64,000 nt of DNA from Streptomyces sp. NBC_01232 (GCF_035989885.1 NZ_CP108518.1:3888501-3952500), one strand, 5' to 3'; counted from the first letter of the stretch, positions 37,518-45,568 are shown. Made by a program: numbers and translations. The notes: generated from the sequence alone by a model not told the origin.

Positions 37518-38141
37518 GTGACAGGTACCCCTTCCGTGGCTATCCAGGGTAACACGAGAACTGACTGTTATGAATGGCGTTTTCGCAGGTCAGGGCACAT
37601 CTCGGGGCTTGACAACAGCGACACGAACGTGCTGCGAAGGGCTTCCGGAAGGGGGTATTCGCAGGTCGGGGGCGCTGCGCGGACCAGGCGAAAGGGCCAC
37701 GCTACACCTGCCCCGCACCTCCATCCGTGTGACGTACGTCCCGATTTGCCGGGTTCCGAGTCGGGAAACCGAACTACTCCGTTGGACTGGCGGCCGCCCG
37801 CACCGAGCGCGTTCCGGCCCAATCCTGAATTGATCACGAAGTGGTGTTCGGGGGAATCCGGAAATTGATCAACGGGGGTCCGGCGCACGATATGCGAGCA
37901 CCACAAGATCGGCTCGGTGAACGGCACCGCGGAATGCAAGATCGCGGGACGCGCCCAGGGTGGCGGCGGCGCTGCGGAGGGTCGGGTGCGGGGGCGGGGC
38001 GGCGGCTCGGTAACCTAAGCGCGCTGACACACCCTTAGAGCGGCTTTACCTCGGCCGTTCCAGGGGGTACCGGTACCTCCCAGCGGTAGCGCTGGGCGGA
38101 GCCCACCCTCCCTTCCGATCGTCCAAGGAGTTGCCGCCGCC
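37518..38141. other. 624-bp intergenic region between carD and the lipoprotein gene
   Basis: No gene is supported on either strand. Notable pieces are two AATTGATCA boxes, 35 bp apart (37828-37836 and 37863-37871). A hairpin CCCAGCG-GTAG-CGCTGGG (38079-38096) is preceded by the palindrome GGTACCGGTACC, just upstream of the lipoprotein ribosome site. The divergent promoters of carD and the lipoprotein gene should be here. Confidence 0.5.
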
Positions 38142-38843
38142 GTGAGCCGCAGCCTTCGACGCGGCGCCCTCGCCGCCACCGCCGTCGTGTTCTCGATCGC
38201 TTCGCTGGCCGCCTGTGGTGCGGGCAACGATGCGCAGACTCTCCAGATCAAGCCGGACAACGCCGCCGTCACCAAGGGCGAGATCCAGGTCCAGAACGCG
38301 CTGGTGATCACCCAGGGCCAGAAGGGCGAGAAGGGTCCCGCGGTCGTCTCCGCGACGGTCTTCAACAACGGCACCAAGGCTCAGACGCTTGACGGCATCA
38401 CCCTCCCGGGTGGCAAGGGCAAGGTCGTGCTGAAGCCCGCCGAGGGCGCCGGCAAGGTCACCGTGCCGGCCCTCGGCTACGTCGTGATCGGCGGCAAGGG
38501 CAACGCCTCCGCCGTGATCGAGGACGGCGCCGCGACCGTCCGGGACGGCGAGGTCCAGAAGGTCCTCTTCCAGCTGAGCAGCACGGGCGGCGTCGAGCTG
38601 GAGGCCTTCGTGGTCCCGGCCACCGGTGCGTTCGCGCCGTTCGGCCCGACCGCGGCCCCGGCCCCGGCCGCCTCCCCGTCCGGCTCCCCCTCGGGCACGC
38701 CGTCGGGCTCCCCGTCCGGGTCCCCGTCGGGCTCCCCGTCGGCCGGTGCCTCCGGTTCCGCCTCGGGCTCCCCGTCCGGGTCCCCCGCGGCCGGCGCCAC
38801 CGGCAAGCCGTCGGGCTCCCCCTCGCACAGCGCGGGCCACTGA
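38142..38843 (+). CDS. Lipoprotein with DUF461-like beta domain and Ser/Pro/Gly tail
   Basis: A 233-residue exported lipoprotein. The signal ends in LAAC at about residue 25. A beta-rich domain of about 130 residues (IQVQNALVITQGQKGEKGPAVVSATVFNNG...) resembles the copper-chaperone-like PCu(A)C/DUF461 fold. The His/Met metal motif is not evident. The last 65 residues are SGSPSG-type repeats, likely a wall-spanning stalk. AAGGAG lies 11 nt before the GTG. It stands beside phoRP in Streptomyces generally, so a phosphate link is possible but unproven. Confidence 0.8.
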   Translation: MSRSLRRGALAATAVVFSIASLAACGAGNDAQTLQIKPDNAAVTKGEIQVQNALVITQGQKGEKGPAVVSATVFNNGTKAQTLDGITLPGGKGKVVLKPAEGAGKVTVPALGYVVIGGKGNASAVIEDGAATVRDGEVQKVLFQLSSTGGVELEAFVVPATGAFAPFGPTAAPAPAASPSGSPSGTPSGSPSGSPSGSPSAGASGSASGSPSGSPAAGATGKPSGSPSHSAGH

Positions 38844-38851
38844 CGTACGCA

Positions 38852-38899
38852 TACGGGAAGGGCCCCCATCCGCATCAGCGGATGGGGGCCCTTCCCGTA
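38852..38899. terminator. Very strong 22-bp hairpin
   Basis: A perfect stem, 38852-38873 against 38878-38899, around ATCA. It ends the lipoprotein transcript and may also stop phoP read-through. Confidence 0.9.
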
Positions 38900-38919
38900 C
38901 TGCACTGCTCTACGGCGAC

Positions 38920-39020
38920 CCGGCCTCGGAGCGCAGGAGCGTCGTCGGCCTACGGCTCGAACTTGTAGCCGAGACCTCGCACGGTGACCAGGTAGCGCGG
39001 CGCGCCCGGGTCCGGCTCGA
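38920..39020. repeat. Exact 101-bp duplicate of the phoP 3' end
   Basis: The bases 38920-39020 are identical to 39099-39199. The second copy is the genuine end of phoP: the last 71 coding bases including the stop, and 30 bases of 3' flank. The first copy therefore encodes, out of context, only the C-terminal residues ending YLVTVRGLGYKFEP. The copies are 179 bp apart with a 78-bp unique spacer. Confidence 0.93.
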
Positions 39021-39050
39021 ACCCCGTCCCGCGTGCGCCCCTCGCACGGC

Positions 39051-39067
39051 GAGGCCCAGGGGGCCTC
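39051..39067 (-). terminator. Possible phoP terminator in the duplication spacer
   Basis: GAGGCCC-AGG-GGGCCTC forms a 7-bp hairpin 62 bp after the phoP stop. No T tail is present. Confidence 0.4.
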
Positions 39068-39128
39068 ACCGGCGTCGGGACGCTGCGCCGGCCTCCGGCC
39101 GGCCTCGGAGCGCAGGAGCGTCGTCGGC

Positions 39129-39809
39129 CTACGGCTCGAACTTGTAGCCGAGACCTCGCACGGTGACCAGGTAGCGCGGCGCGCCCGGGTCCGGCTCGAT
39201 CTTGGCGCGCAGGCGCTTGACGTGGACGTCGAGGGTCTTGGTGTCGCCGACGTAGTCGGCGCCCCAGACCCGGTCGATGAGCTGCATACGGGTCAGCACG
39301 CGGCCCGCGTTGCGCAGCAGCATCTCCAGCAGGTCGAACTCCTTCAACGGGAGGTCCACCTTGCCGCCGGCGACGGTGACCACGTGGCGGTCGACGTCCA
39401 TCCGTACGGGGCCCGCCTCCAGGGCCGCCGGAGTGACCTCCTCCGGCTCACCGCGGCGGCGCAGGACCGCGCGGATGCGGGCCACCAGCTCGCGGGAGGA
39501 GAAGGGCTTCGTGACGTAGTCGTCCGCTCCTATTTCCAGCCCGACGACCTTGTCGATCTCGCTGTCCTTGGCGGTCACCATGATCACGGGGACGTTGGAG
39601 CGGCCGCGCAGCTGCCGGCAGACCTCCGTGCCGGGCAGGCCGGGGAGCATCAGGTCGAGGAGGACGAGGTCGGCGCCGTTGCGCTCGAACTCGTCCAGCC
39701 CGTCGGGCCCGGTCGCGGCGATGGCGACCTCGAAGCCCTCCTTGCGGAGCATGTAGGACAGGGCGTCGCTGAAGGATTCCTCATCCTCGACGACGAGCAC
39801 TCGGGTCAC
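39129..39809 (-). CDS. phoP: Phosphate response regulator PhoP (OmpR type)
   Basis: A 226-residue regulator. The receiver has the acidic pair ED near residue 8, Asp52 in LVLLDLMLPG and Lys in YVTKPF. The winged-helix domain (about 130-226) ends DTKTLDVHVKRLRAKIE...VRGLGYKFEP. PhoP binds PHO boxes to switch on phosphate scavenging and to restrain antibiotic production. phoR lies 41 nt upstream in the same unit. The last 71 bases are duplicated downstream. Confidence 0.95.
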   Translation of the reverse strand: MTRVLVVEDEESFSDALSYMLRKEGFEVAIAATGPDGLDEFERNGADLVLLDLMLPGLPGTEVCRQLRGRSNVPVIMVTAKDSEIDKVVGLEIGADDYVTKPFSSRELVARIRAVLRRRGEPEEVTPAALEAGPVRMDVDRHVVTVAGGKVDLPLKEFDLLEMLLRNAGRVLTRMQLIDRVWGADYVGDTKTLDVHVKRLRAKIEPDPGAPRYLVTVRGLGYKFEP

Positions 39810-39850
39810 GGAAGGACCTCCGGGGCAGGAATGGCTGGAGCGGTTCTGGG

Positions 39851-41050
39851 TCAGGCAGGGGTCGGGTGGGTACGGGGGGCCGCCGCCGGGGCCGGCGCGG
39901 CTGCTTCAGGGAGTCTCAGAGTGAACGTGGAACCCTGGCCCTCCGAGCTCCATACCGACACCTCCCCGCCGTGCGAGGCCGCCACGTGCTTCACGATCGC
40001 AAGGCCGAGGCCGGTTCCTCCCGTGGCGCGGGAGCGGGCCGGGTCCACGCGGTAGAAGCGCTCGAAGATGCGCTCGCGGTCCTTTTCCGGGATGCCGATG
40101 CCCTGGTCGGTTACGGCGATCTCGATCAAGTCTCCCCCAGGAGCCGTCACCCTGCGTCCGGCGATACCGACGCGGGTGCGGGCGGGGCTGTAGTTGACGG
40201 CGTTCTCGACCAGGTTTCCGAGGGCGGCCGCGAGCTGTCCCCGGTTGCCCCATACGCGCAGGTCGGCGGTGCCGCCCGCGGCCATGGTGATCTGCTTGGA
40301 GGACGCCGTGTGGCGGCAGCGGTCGATGGCCTCGGCGACCAGCGTGTCCACGCGTACGGGCTCGGCGTCCTCCAGCGGGTCGTCGTTCTGCACCCGGGAG
40401 AGGTCGATGAGCTCCTGCACGAGGTTGATCAGCCGGGTGGACTCGATCTGCATGCGGCCGGCGAAACGGCTGACCGCCTCGGGGTCGTCCGCGGCGTCCA
40501 TGACGGCCTCGGACAGCAGGGAGATCGCCCCGACCGGGGTTTTCAGCTCGTGCGACACGTTGGCCACGAAGTCGCGGCGTACGGCCTCGATGCGGCGGGC
40601 CTCGGTGAGGTCCTCGACCAGGAGGAGCACCAGGCGGGAGCCGAGCGGGGCGACGCGCGCCGAGACCGCGAGGGCCTCTCCCCGGCCGGTACCGCGCCGG
40701 GGCAGGTCCAGTTCGACCTGGCGTATCTCCCCGTCGCGGCGGGTGTCGCGGGCCATGTGGAGCATGGGCTCGACGGCGAGCTTGCCGCCGCGGACCAGGC
40801 CGAGTGCGTACGCCGCCGAACTGGCCTTGACCACCGCGTCGCCCTCGTCCAGTACGACGGCCGAGGAGCGCAGCACCGAGAGGACGGTGTCCACGCCGGG
40901 CGGGAGCACGGCATTGATGTCGGGGCGCATGGAGCTCCGGGTGGGGCGGGCCTGGTCGCGCTCGCTCCAGCGGAACGCCAGCATCGCGATCACACCGGTG
41001 CACAGACCGGCGATCGCTGCAGCTGCGGCGACCGCCGCGTTCACGTCCAT
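39851..41050 (-). CDS. phoR: Phosphate sensor histidine kinase PhoR
   Basis: A 399-residue kinase. One N-terminal membrane helix (about 5-26) is followed by a PAS-like domain (about 50-160) and the phospho-acceptor box FVANVSHELKTPVGAIS (about 172). The ATPase domain has N, G1 and G2 boxes (NLVENAVNYS, DQGIGIPEKD, TGGTGLGLAIVKH). It lacks an extracellular sensor, as usual for Streptomyces PhoR, which senses through the Pst/PhoU route. TAACCT stands six bases before the ATG, a leaderless pattern. Confidence 0.94.
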   Translation of the reverse strand: MDVNAAVAAAAAIAGLCTGVIAMLAFRWSERDQARPTRSSMRPDINAVLPPGVDTVLSVLRSSAVVLDEGDAVVKASSAAYALGLVRGGKLAVEPMLHMARDTRRDGEIRQVELDLPRRGTGRGEALAVSARVAPLGSRLVLLLVEDLTEARRIEAVRRDFVANVSHELKTPVGAISLLSEAVMDAADDPEAVSRFAGRMQIESTRLINLVQELIDLSRVQNDDPLEDAEPVRVDTLVAEAIDRCRHTASSKQITMAAGGTADLRVWGNRGQLAAALGNLVENAVNYSPARTRVGIAGRRVTAPGGDLIEIAVTDQGIGIPEKDRERIFERFYRVDPARSRATGGTGLGLAIVKHVAASHGGEVSVWSSEGQGSTFTLRLPEAAAPAPAAAPRTHPTPA

Positions 41051-41123
41051 GGATCCAGGTTAAGCAGGCCGGACGACACTTCCACAGCCGTTCGGGTGGC
41101 ACCTCGAACAGTCGTCGCCCAGA

Positions 41124-41156
41124 GTTCACCCTGGCGACGGGGTTGATTCACTTGTG
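41124..41156. promoter_or_regulatory. PHO-box-like direct repeats between phoR and phoU
   Basis: GTTCACC (41124-41130) and ATTCACT (41146-41152) lie 22 bp apart, that is two 11-bp turns, with a weaker middle unit. This is the usual spacing of PhoP direct-repeat units. It lies in the divergent phoR/phoU promoter region where autoregulation by PhoP is known in Streptomyces. Confidence 0.75.
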
Positions 41157-41279
41157 GTGCCGGAGTCGGACGCGTTTGCGGCTCACCGTGTCAACGTGGG
41201 GCCGGAAGCCGCCCCAGGCCCGCCCCCGGGCAGTGCTCGCTGCAGTAGGCAGTAGTAGGTCGAGAGAGGGACACGAGAC

Positions 41280-41957
41280 ATGCGCGACGCGTACCACGAG
41301 GAACTGGACTCGATCGGAGAAGGCCTGGTCGAGATGGCCCGGCTCGTCGGTTCCGCGATCGGGCGGGCCACGACGTCCATGCTCGACGCCGACCTGAAGC
41401 TCGCCGAGAGCGTCATCGCCGCCGACCAGAAGGTCGACGACCTCCAGCACGACCTGGAGGCCCGCGCCATCGCCCTGCTGGCCCGCCAGCAGCCGGTCGC
41501 CACCGACCTGCGCATCGTGGTGACCTCGCTGCGCATGAGCGCCGACCTGGAGCGCAGCGGCGACCTGGCCCAGCACGTGGCGAAGCTCGCCCGGCTGCGC
41601 TTCCCGGACACGGCCGTGCCGCGGGACCTGCACGCCACCATGCTGGAGATGGGGCAGCTGGCGCAGCGCCTGATGGCGAAGGCCGCCGAGGTCATCATCA
41701 CGAAGGACGTCGACCTGGCGCTCCAGCTGGAGCAGGACGACGACGAGATGGACCAGCTGCACCGCACGCTGTTCCAGCACCTGATGGACGACCGCTGGAA
41801 GCACGGCATCGAGACGGCGGTGGACGTGACGCTGCTGGGCCGCTACTACGAGCGCTTCGCCGACCACGCGGTGTCGGTGGCCAAGCGCGTGGTCTACCTG
41901 GTGACGGGTGAGCACGCGGACGACCTCCAGCAGCCGACCCAGGTCGACGGCGTCTGA
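41280..41957 (+). CDS. phoU: Phosphate transport regulator PhoU
   Basis: A 225-residue all-helical protein of two PhoU three-helix repeats. The metal-binding E/DxxxD patterns are visible (MRMSADLERSGDLAQHVAKLA near 82 and GRYYERFADHAVSVAKRVVYL near 187). PhoU connects the Pst importer to PhoR. It diverges from phoRP over the PHO-box-like region, fitting PhoP control. Confidence 0.95.
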   Translation: MRDAYHEELDSIGEGLVEMARLVGSAIGRATTSMLDADLKLAESVIAADQKVDDLQHDLEARAIALLARQQPVATDLRIVVTSLRMSADLERSGDLAQHVAKLARLRFPDTAVPRDLHATMLEMGQLAQRLMAKAAEVIITKDVDLALQLEQDDDEMDQLHRTLFQHLMDDRWKHGIETAVDVTLLGRYYERFADHAVSVAKRVVYLVTGEHADDLQQPTQVDGV

Positions 41958-42001
41958 CACCGGCCCCTGCGCCGGGGGCGACGCCGAGCCCCAATGCGCC
42001 G

Positions 42002-42030
42002 TTGACGCGCCCGTGGCGCTGGGCATGAAT
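42002..42030 (+). promoter_or_regulatory. Possible promoter of the Cys-rich peptide gene
   Basis: TTGACG (42002-42007) is followed after 17 nt by ATGAAT (42025-42030), about 68 nt before the peptide ATG. The -35 is good, the -10 only moderate. Confidence 0.4.
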
Positions 42031-42097
42031 GAGGGCGAGGGCGGTCGTCGTACGAAGTCCCGTATGCCGCGGGGCACCGCCTCTACGAGGAGGAACC

Positions 42098-42247
42098 ATG
42101 CCCGATTCCCCCGTCCCCATCACCCCGGAGCAGGAGCAGCTGCCGAGGCCGGAGCCGTTGCGGCTGCCGCTGCTCGCGGCCTGCGGGTGCGGCTCCGGCT
42201 GCGGCTGCGGCTGCCAGTCCGGCGCCCCCTGCCAGTGCGGCGGCTGA
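42098..42247 (+). CDS. 49-residue cysteine-rich peptide (CxC clusters)
   Basis: A tiny gene with a strong ribosome site (GAGGAGG at 42087-42093, five bases before the ATG). A perfect terminator hairpin follows. The first 28 residues are acidic and Pro-rich (MPDSPVPITPEQEQ...). The last 21 contain seven Cys: C29, C31, C35, C37, C39, C45 and C47, in a CxC-x3-CxCxC-x5-CxC pattern with Gly between. I recognise no family. A metallothionein-like metal-binding peptide is most plausible. A modified-peptide (RiPP) precursor is the alternative, but no modifying enzymes are adjacent. It lies 140 nt after phoU. Confidence 0.8.
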   Translation: MPDSPVPITPEQEQLPRPEPLRLPLLAACGCGSGCGCGCQSGAPCQCGG

Positions 42248-42276
42248 TCGCCTCCGCCGGCTCCACGCGCACGACG

Positions 42277-42305
42277 GGCCCCGTCCGAGTCCCTCGGCCG
42301 GGGCC
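42277..42305 (+). terminator. Intrinsic terminator of the Cys-rich peptide gene
   Basis: GGCCCCG-T-CCGAG-TCC-CTCGG-C-CGGGGCC folds into a complete hairpin followed by TTT (42306-42308). It begins 29 nt after the stop codon. Confidence 0.88.
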
Positions 42306-42400
42306 TTTCGCATGCGCGGGCGGCCGCCTCCGCCGCCGTCGCCCTCGAGACCTGCGACGACCGGGCCGTCCCCACGGGCGCCCACCTGCCGGAGGCGCGC

Positions 42401-42958
42401 CTACCTCAGGAGCCAGTGCTTCGTCAGTTCCATGACCTCCGCGCGCGTGTGCGCGCCGTGGTCGACGGCGATGAAGTGCTCGCCGATCCGCAGCGAGTAG
42501 GCGAGCAGGCAGCGGACCTCGACGTCGCCCTCGTCGGTGCAGATGGCGCGGAACAGCGAACGCAGGTAGTCCATGCGCCGGTTGTCGGTACGCCGCAGCC
42601 GCCGTGCGACGTCCTCGTCGCGGCGGGCCCAGTCGCGGATGGCGAGCTCGGCCGTCGTGCCCCTGACCGGTCCGTCGGCCGACGAGGCTATCTCGAAGAG
42701 CCGCTCCAGCCTGGCCCGCGCGTCTCCCCCGCCGCTCTCGACCTGCTCGATGACGGCCTCGGCGACCTCGTGCTCCCAGGTGTCGAGCATCTCGGTGAGC
42801 AGCGCGCCGCGGCTGCCGAAGTGCCCGTAGAAGCCGCCCTTGCTGACGCCGAGCGCCTGCGCGAGCGACTCGACGCGGACGGCGTCGGGACCGCCGGCGG
42901 CCAGCGCCCGCAGCCCTTCCTCGATCCACTTGACGCGCGGTGTGCGGGTCGCGCCCAT
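42401..42958 (-). CDS. TetR-family repressor
   Basis: A 185-residue regulator. The N-terminal HTH is seen as VRVESLAQALGVSKGGFYGHFGSRGALLTEML (about 28-60). The ligand domain is variable. GAGGAGGAG precedes the ATG. It diverges from a DUF2867 gene and two near-identical palindromes fill the gap, the classic arrangement of a self- and neighbour-repressing TetR. Confidence 0.92.
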   Translation of the reverse strand: MGATRTPRVKWIEEGLRALAAGGPDAVRVESLAQALGVSKGGFYGHFGSRGALLTEMLDTWEHEVAEAVIEQVESGGGDARARLERLFEIASSADGPVRGTTAELAIRDWARRDEDVARRLRRTDNRRMDYLRSLFRAICTDEGDVEVRCLLAYSLRIGEHFIAVDHGAHTRAEVMELTKHWLLR

Positions 42959-42987
42959 GGTGTGCTCCTCCTCACAGGACTCTCCTT

Positions 42988-43005
42988 CTATACGGTGCCG
43001 TATAG
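42988..43005. promoter_or_regulatory. TetR operator 1
   Basis: CTATACGG-TG-CCGTATAG is a perfect 8-bp inverted repeat, 30 bp upstream of the tetR ATG. Confidence 0.85.
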
Positions 43006-43021
43006 ATGAGTGCTAGCCTCG

Positions 43022-43043
43022 ATCTATACGGCATCGTATAGAT
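43022..43043. promoter_or_regulatory. TetR operator 2
   Basis: ATCTATACG-GCAT-CGTATAGAT is a perfect 9-bp inverted repeat, ending 12 bp before the DUF2867 GTG. It shares CTATACGG...CGTATAG with operator 1; the centres are 36 bp apart. Confidence 0.85.
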
Positions 43044-43055
43044 AGGGGCCGATCA

Positions 43056-43649
43056 GTGAGACTCCCCAAGACCGCGCACACCTCGCTCCCCTGGCGGATC
43101 CACGAGATCGCCGACGACTTCCAGGTGGAGGACGTGTGGGCGCTACCGACCCCGGGCGGGCCCGATGACCTCGCGCGCCTGGTGCACCAGTTCGCGGCCG
43201 GCACCGGGGACCCCGTCCCCTCCCCCGTGGCGCGCGTCCTCTTCGCCGTCCGCTGGAAGCTCGGCAAGCTGCTCGGCTGGGACAAGGAGGACGGCGGGCT
43301 CGGCGCCCGGGTCCCGACCCTGCGCGACCGCCTGCCGGCCGACCTCCGCGAGGGCGAGCGGGGCCCCGACCTGCGGTCGGCGCCGTTCACCTCCGTCTAC
43401 CAGACCCACGACGAGTGGGTGGCGGAGACCGCGAACCGGACCATGCACGGGGCGCTGCACATCGGCTGGGTCCCGGACGGCAACGGCGGCTACCACGGCC
43501 AGATGACGGTCCTGGTGAAGCCGAACGGCCGCCTGGGCGCCTTCTACATGCTGGGCATCAAGCCCTTCCGCTACCTCGGGGTCTACCCGGCGCTGCTCCG
43601 CTCGATCGGCCGCGAATGGCGCGAGAACGCACCCACCGCCGGCCCCTGA
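43056..43649 (+). CDS. DUF2867 family protein
   Basis: A 197-residue protein of the DUF2867 family: SLPWRIHEIADDFQVEDVWALP at the start, FAVRWKLGKLLGWD near 62, and a closing MTVLVKPNGRLGAFYMLGIKPFRYLGVYP. The fold resembles START/SRPBCC-like ligand-binding proteins, and the function is unknown. It is expected to be repressed by the divergent TetR, so a small lipophilic ligand or toxic compound may be involved. Start GTG at 43056. Confidence 0.85.
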   Translation: MRLPKTAHTSLPWRIHEIADDFQVEDVWALPTPGGPDDLARLVHQFAAGTGDPVPSPVARVLFAVRWKLGKLLGWDKEDGGLGARVPTLRDRLPADLREGERGPDLRSAPFTSVYQTHDEWVAETANRTMHGALHIGWVPDGNGGYHGQMTVLVKPNGRLGAFYMLGIKPFRYLGVYPALLRSIGREWRENAPTAGP

Positions 43650-43655
43650 GGGGGC

Positions 43656-43698
43656 GGGCGCCGCGACACCCCCGCCTGCGGGGAGAATCGCGGCGCCC
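43656..43698. terminator. Bidirectional hairpin terminator
   Basis: GGGCGCCGCGA (43656-43666) pairs perfectly with TCGCGGCGCCC (43688-43698), with an inner CCCC...GGGG. It separates convergent genes. Confidence 0.8.
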
Positions 43699-43714
43699 AC
43701 TGGCACGTGCGGGG

Positions 43715-45484
43715 TCAGTCCTGGAGGAAGTAGCCGCTCACGTCCGCGACGACATCCACGGATCCCTCGTGGTTGTAGATGGTCACCGCGTCGGCCCAGA
43801 CGTAACCACCGCAGTAGTTCAGCTCGGGAACCTGGCCGGTCACCGCGTTCGCGATGGTCTGCCCGGCGGTGAAGTTGAGGTTGGAGTACTCCGGCCACAT
43901 GCCCTGGTAGCGGTCGCAGCCCGAGCTGGGGGCGGCCGACAGGTGGCTGCCGGCCGTGCCGTTGGTCGCAGTGACGTTCATGGTCACGCCGGTGACCCCG
44001 AACGGGGGGATGCCGTGCTTCCACGAGTTGGGCTGGATGTCCAGCTCCTTGTGCTCGCCGAGCGGCTTGCCCGGGGCCTCACGGGTGTCCAGGACCCGGG
44101 TGGGGCCGGTCGGGACGAACTTCGCACCGGTGTCGGAGTAGTAGCCGCTGATGTCGGCGACCAGCCCGACCGTCCCGGAGTGGTTGTAGAACTCGACCTT
44201 GCCGTCGGCCCCGACCGGGACGGTGACCTGGTTGGGGACCGTCTGGCCGGCCGTGAAGTTGAGGTTGGAGGCGGTCGGCCGCGCGGCACCGTGCGGGTAG
44301 GCGGTGACGAAGCTGCTCGCGGTCGGGTTGGTGGCGGTGACGTTCAGGGTGACCGCCCTGGCGCCGGGGTACTTGCCGGCGACGTCCAGGGTGATGGTCC
44401 CGCCCGACCCGACCGGTCCGAACGGCCGCTCCGGGGTGCCCGGGTTCAGCCAGGGGTTGCGGGTGTCCATCAGCCGCTTCGGGCTGACCCCGGTGAAGCG
44501 CAGCCCGGAGTCGCCCTCCAGGTAGTAGCCGCTGATGTCGGCGATCAGGTCGACCGTTCCGGAGTGGTTGTAGAGGTCGACCGTGCCGTCGGCCCCGACC
44601 GGGACGGTGACCTGGTTGGGGACGGTCCGCCCCGCGGTGAAGTTGAGGTTGGAGGCGGTCGGCCGCGCGGCACCGTGCGGGTGGGCCGTGACGAAGCTGC
44701 CCGCGGTCGGGTTGGTGGCCGTCACGTTCAGGACCACCGCGGTGACCCCGGCGGCGGGCACCCCGGCGCGGCCCGCGACCTTGAGGTTCACCGACCGGCC
44801 GGAACCGACCTTGGCCGCCGGTGCGCCGACGCCGCTACGGGTGTCCAGCAGCCGGTTGGGCGTCACCGGAACGAAGGTGCCGGGAGTGCCGAAGGTGACT
44901 GGCTTGGTGCCGGCGCGCCCGTAGTAGTCGAACGTGATCGGCATCGGGGTGGGGTCGTAGCCGGAGCCAGTGGCCTGCAGCTGGGCCTTCAGCTCGGCGC
45001 CGCCCTCCCGGGGCGCGCCGGACAGCTGGAGGAACACGCCCGTGCAGTTGTTGGTGCAGGCCGGGATCCGCACCGTCATCGCACCGTCCCGGTGGACCGT
45101 CCAGCGGCGCACGGTCCAGTCCTCGCCGAACTCGGTGGCGGAGAAGTTGGTGCGGACCAGCAGCATCTGGGCGAGCTGCTGCGCGGAGTACCCCGAGGCG
45201 GCCACCGTCTCGGCGGGGAGCGCCAGCCGCAGGTCCGTGCCGGTCCAGTTCTTGCCGGAGTCGGGGCTGGTGAAGTTGATCCAGCAGGCTGACCCGGCGT
45301 CCTCGCCGCCCGGCACCTTCACGGGTGTCTCCGCCGGGTCGAACAGCGACCCGCCCGAGCCGTTCGTGCAGAAGTTCCAGAGCTTGGGCAGCTTGTCGTC
45401 GGCCAGTGCGCTCTGGAACGGCAGCAGTCCGGAGAGCAGCAGCGCCCCGGCGGTCGCGGCCAGGGCGCGGTGGGTCGTTCGCAT
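43715..45484 (-). CDS. Secreted protein with three tandem ~125-residue repeats
   Basis: A 589-residue exported protein. A Sec signal (MRTTHRALAATAGALLLSGL...) is cut near ALA-DD. A unique Cys-containing domain follows (about 30-200). Three repeats then occupy about 205-589; each begins with a P-x-R-(L/V)-(L/M)-DTR motif and ends NLNFTAGQTVPNQVTVPVGA, (L/F)YNHSG(T/S)V and ADISGYY. Repeats 1 and 2 are nearly the same and repeat 3 has diverged with its own Cys pair. Such repeats occur on actinobacterial surface proteins, mostly without known function; adhesion or wall binding is a guess. No sortase signal is present. Confidence 0.85.
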   Translation of the reverse strand: MRTTHRALAATAGALLLSGLLPFQSALADDKLPKLWNFCTNGSGGSLFDPAETPVKVPGGEDAGSACWINFTSPDSGKNWTGTDLRLALPAETVAASGYSAQQLAQMLLVRTNFSATEFGEDWTVRRWTVHRDGAMTVRIPACTNNCTGVFLQLSGAPREGGAELKAQLQATGSGYDPTPMPITFDYYGRAGTKPVTFGTPGTFVPVTPNRLLDTRSGVGAPAAKVGSGRSVNLKVAGRAGVPAAGVTAVVLNVTATNPTAGSFVTAHPHGAARPTASNLNFTAGRTVPNQVTVPVGADGTVDLYNHSGTVDLIADISGYYLEGDSGLRFTGVSPKRLMDTRNPWLNPGTPERPFGPVGSGGTITLDVAGKYPGARAVTLNVTATNPTASSFVTAYPHGAARPTASNLNFTAGQTVPNQVTVPVGADGKVEFYNHSGTVGLVADISGYYSDTGAKFVPTGPTRVLDTREAPGKPLGEHKELDIQPNSWKHGIPPFGVTGVTMNVTATNGTAGSHLSAAPSSGCDRYQGMWPEYSNLNFTAGQTIANAVTGQVPELNYCGGYVWADAVTIYNHEGSVDVVADVSGYFLQD

Positions 45485-45568
45485 GTGGATTCCCCCCGAA
45501 AACGCGACCGGCTCCCCCTGAGCCGATCTTCAGGAAATCCTATGCGCCCACGGCAGACGAAAGCCCCT

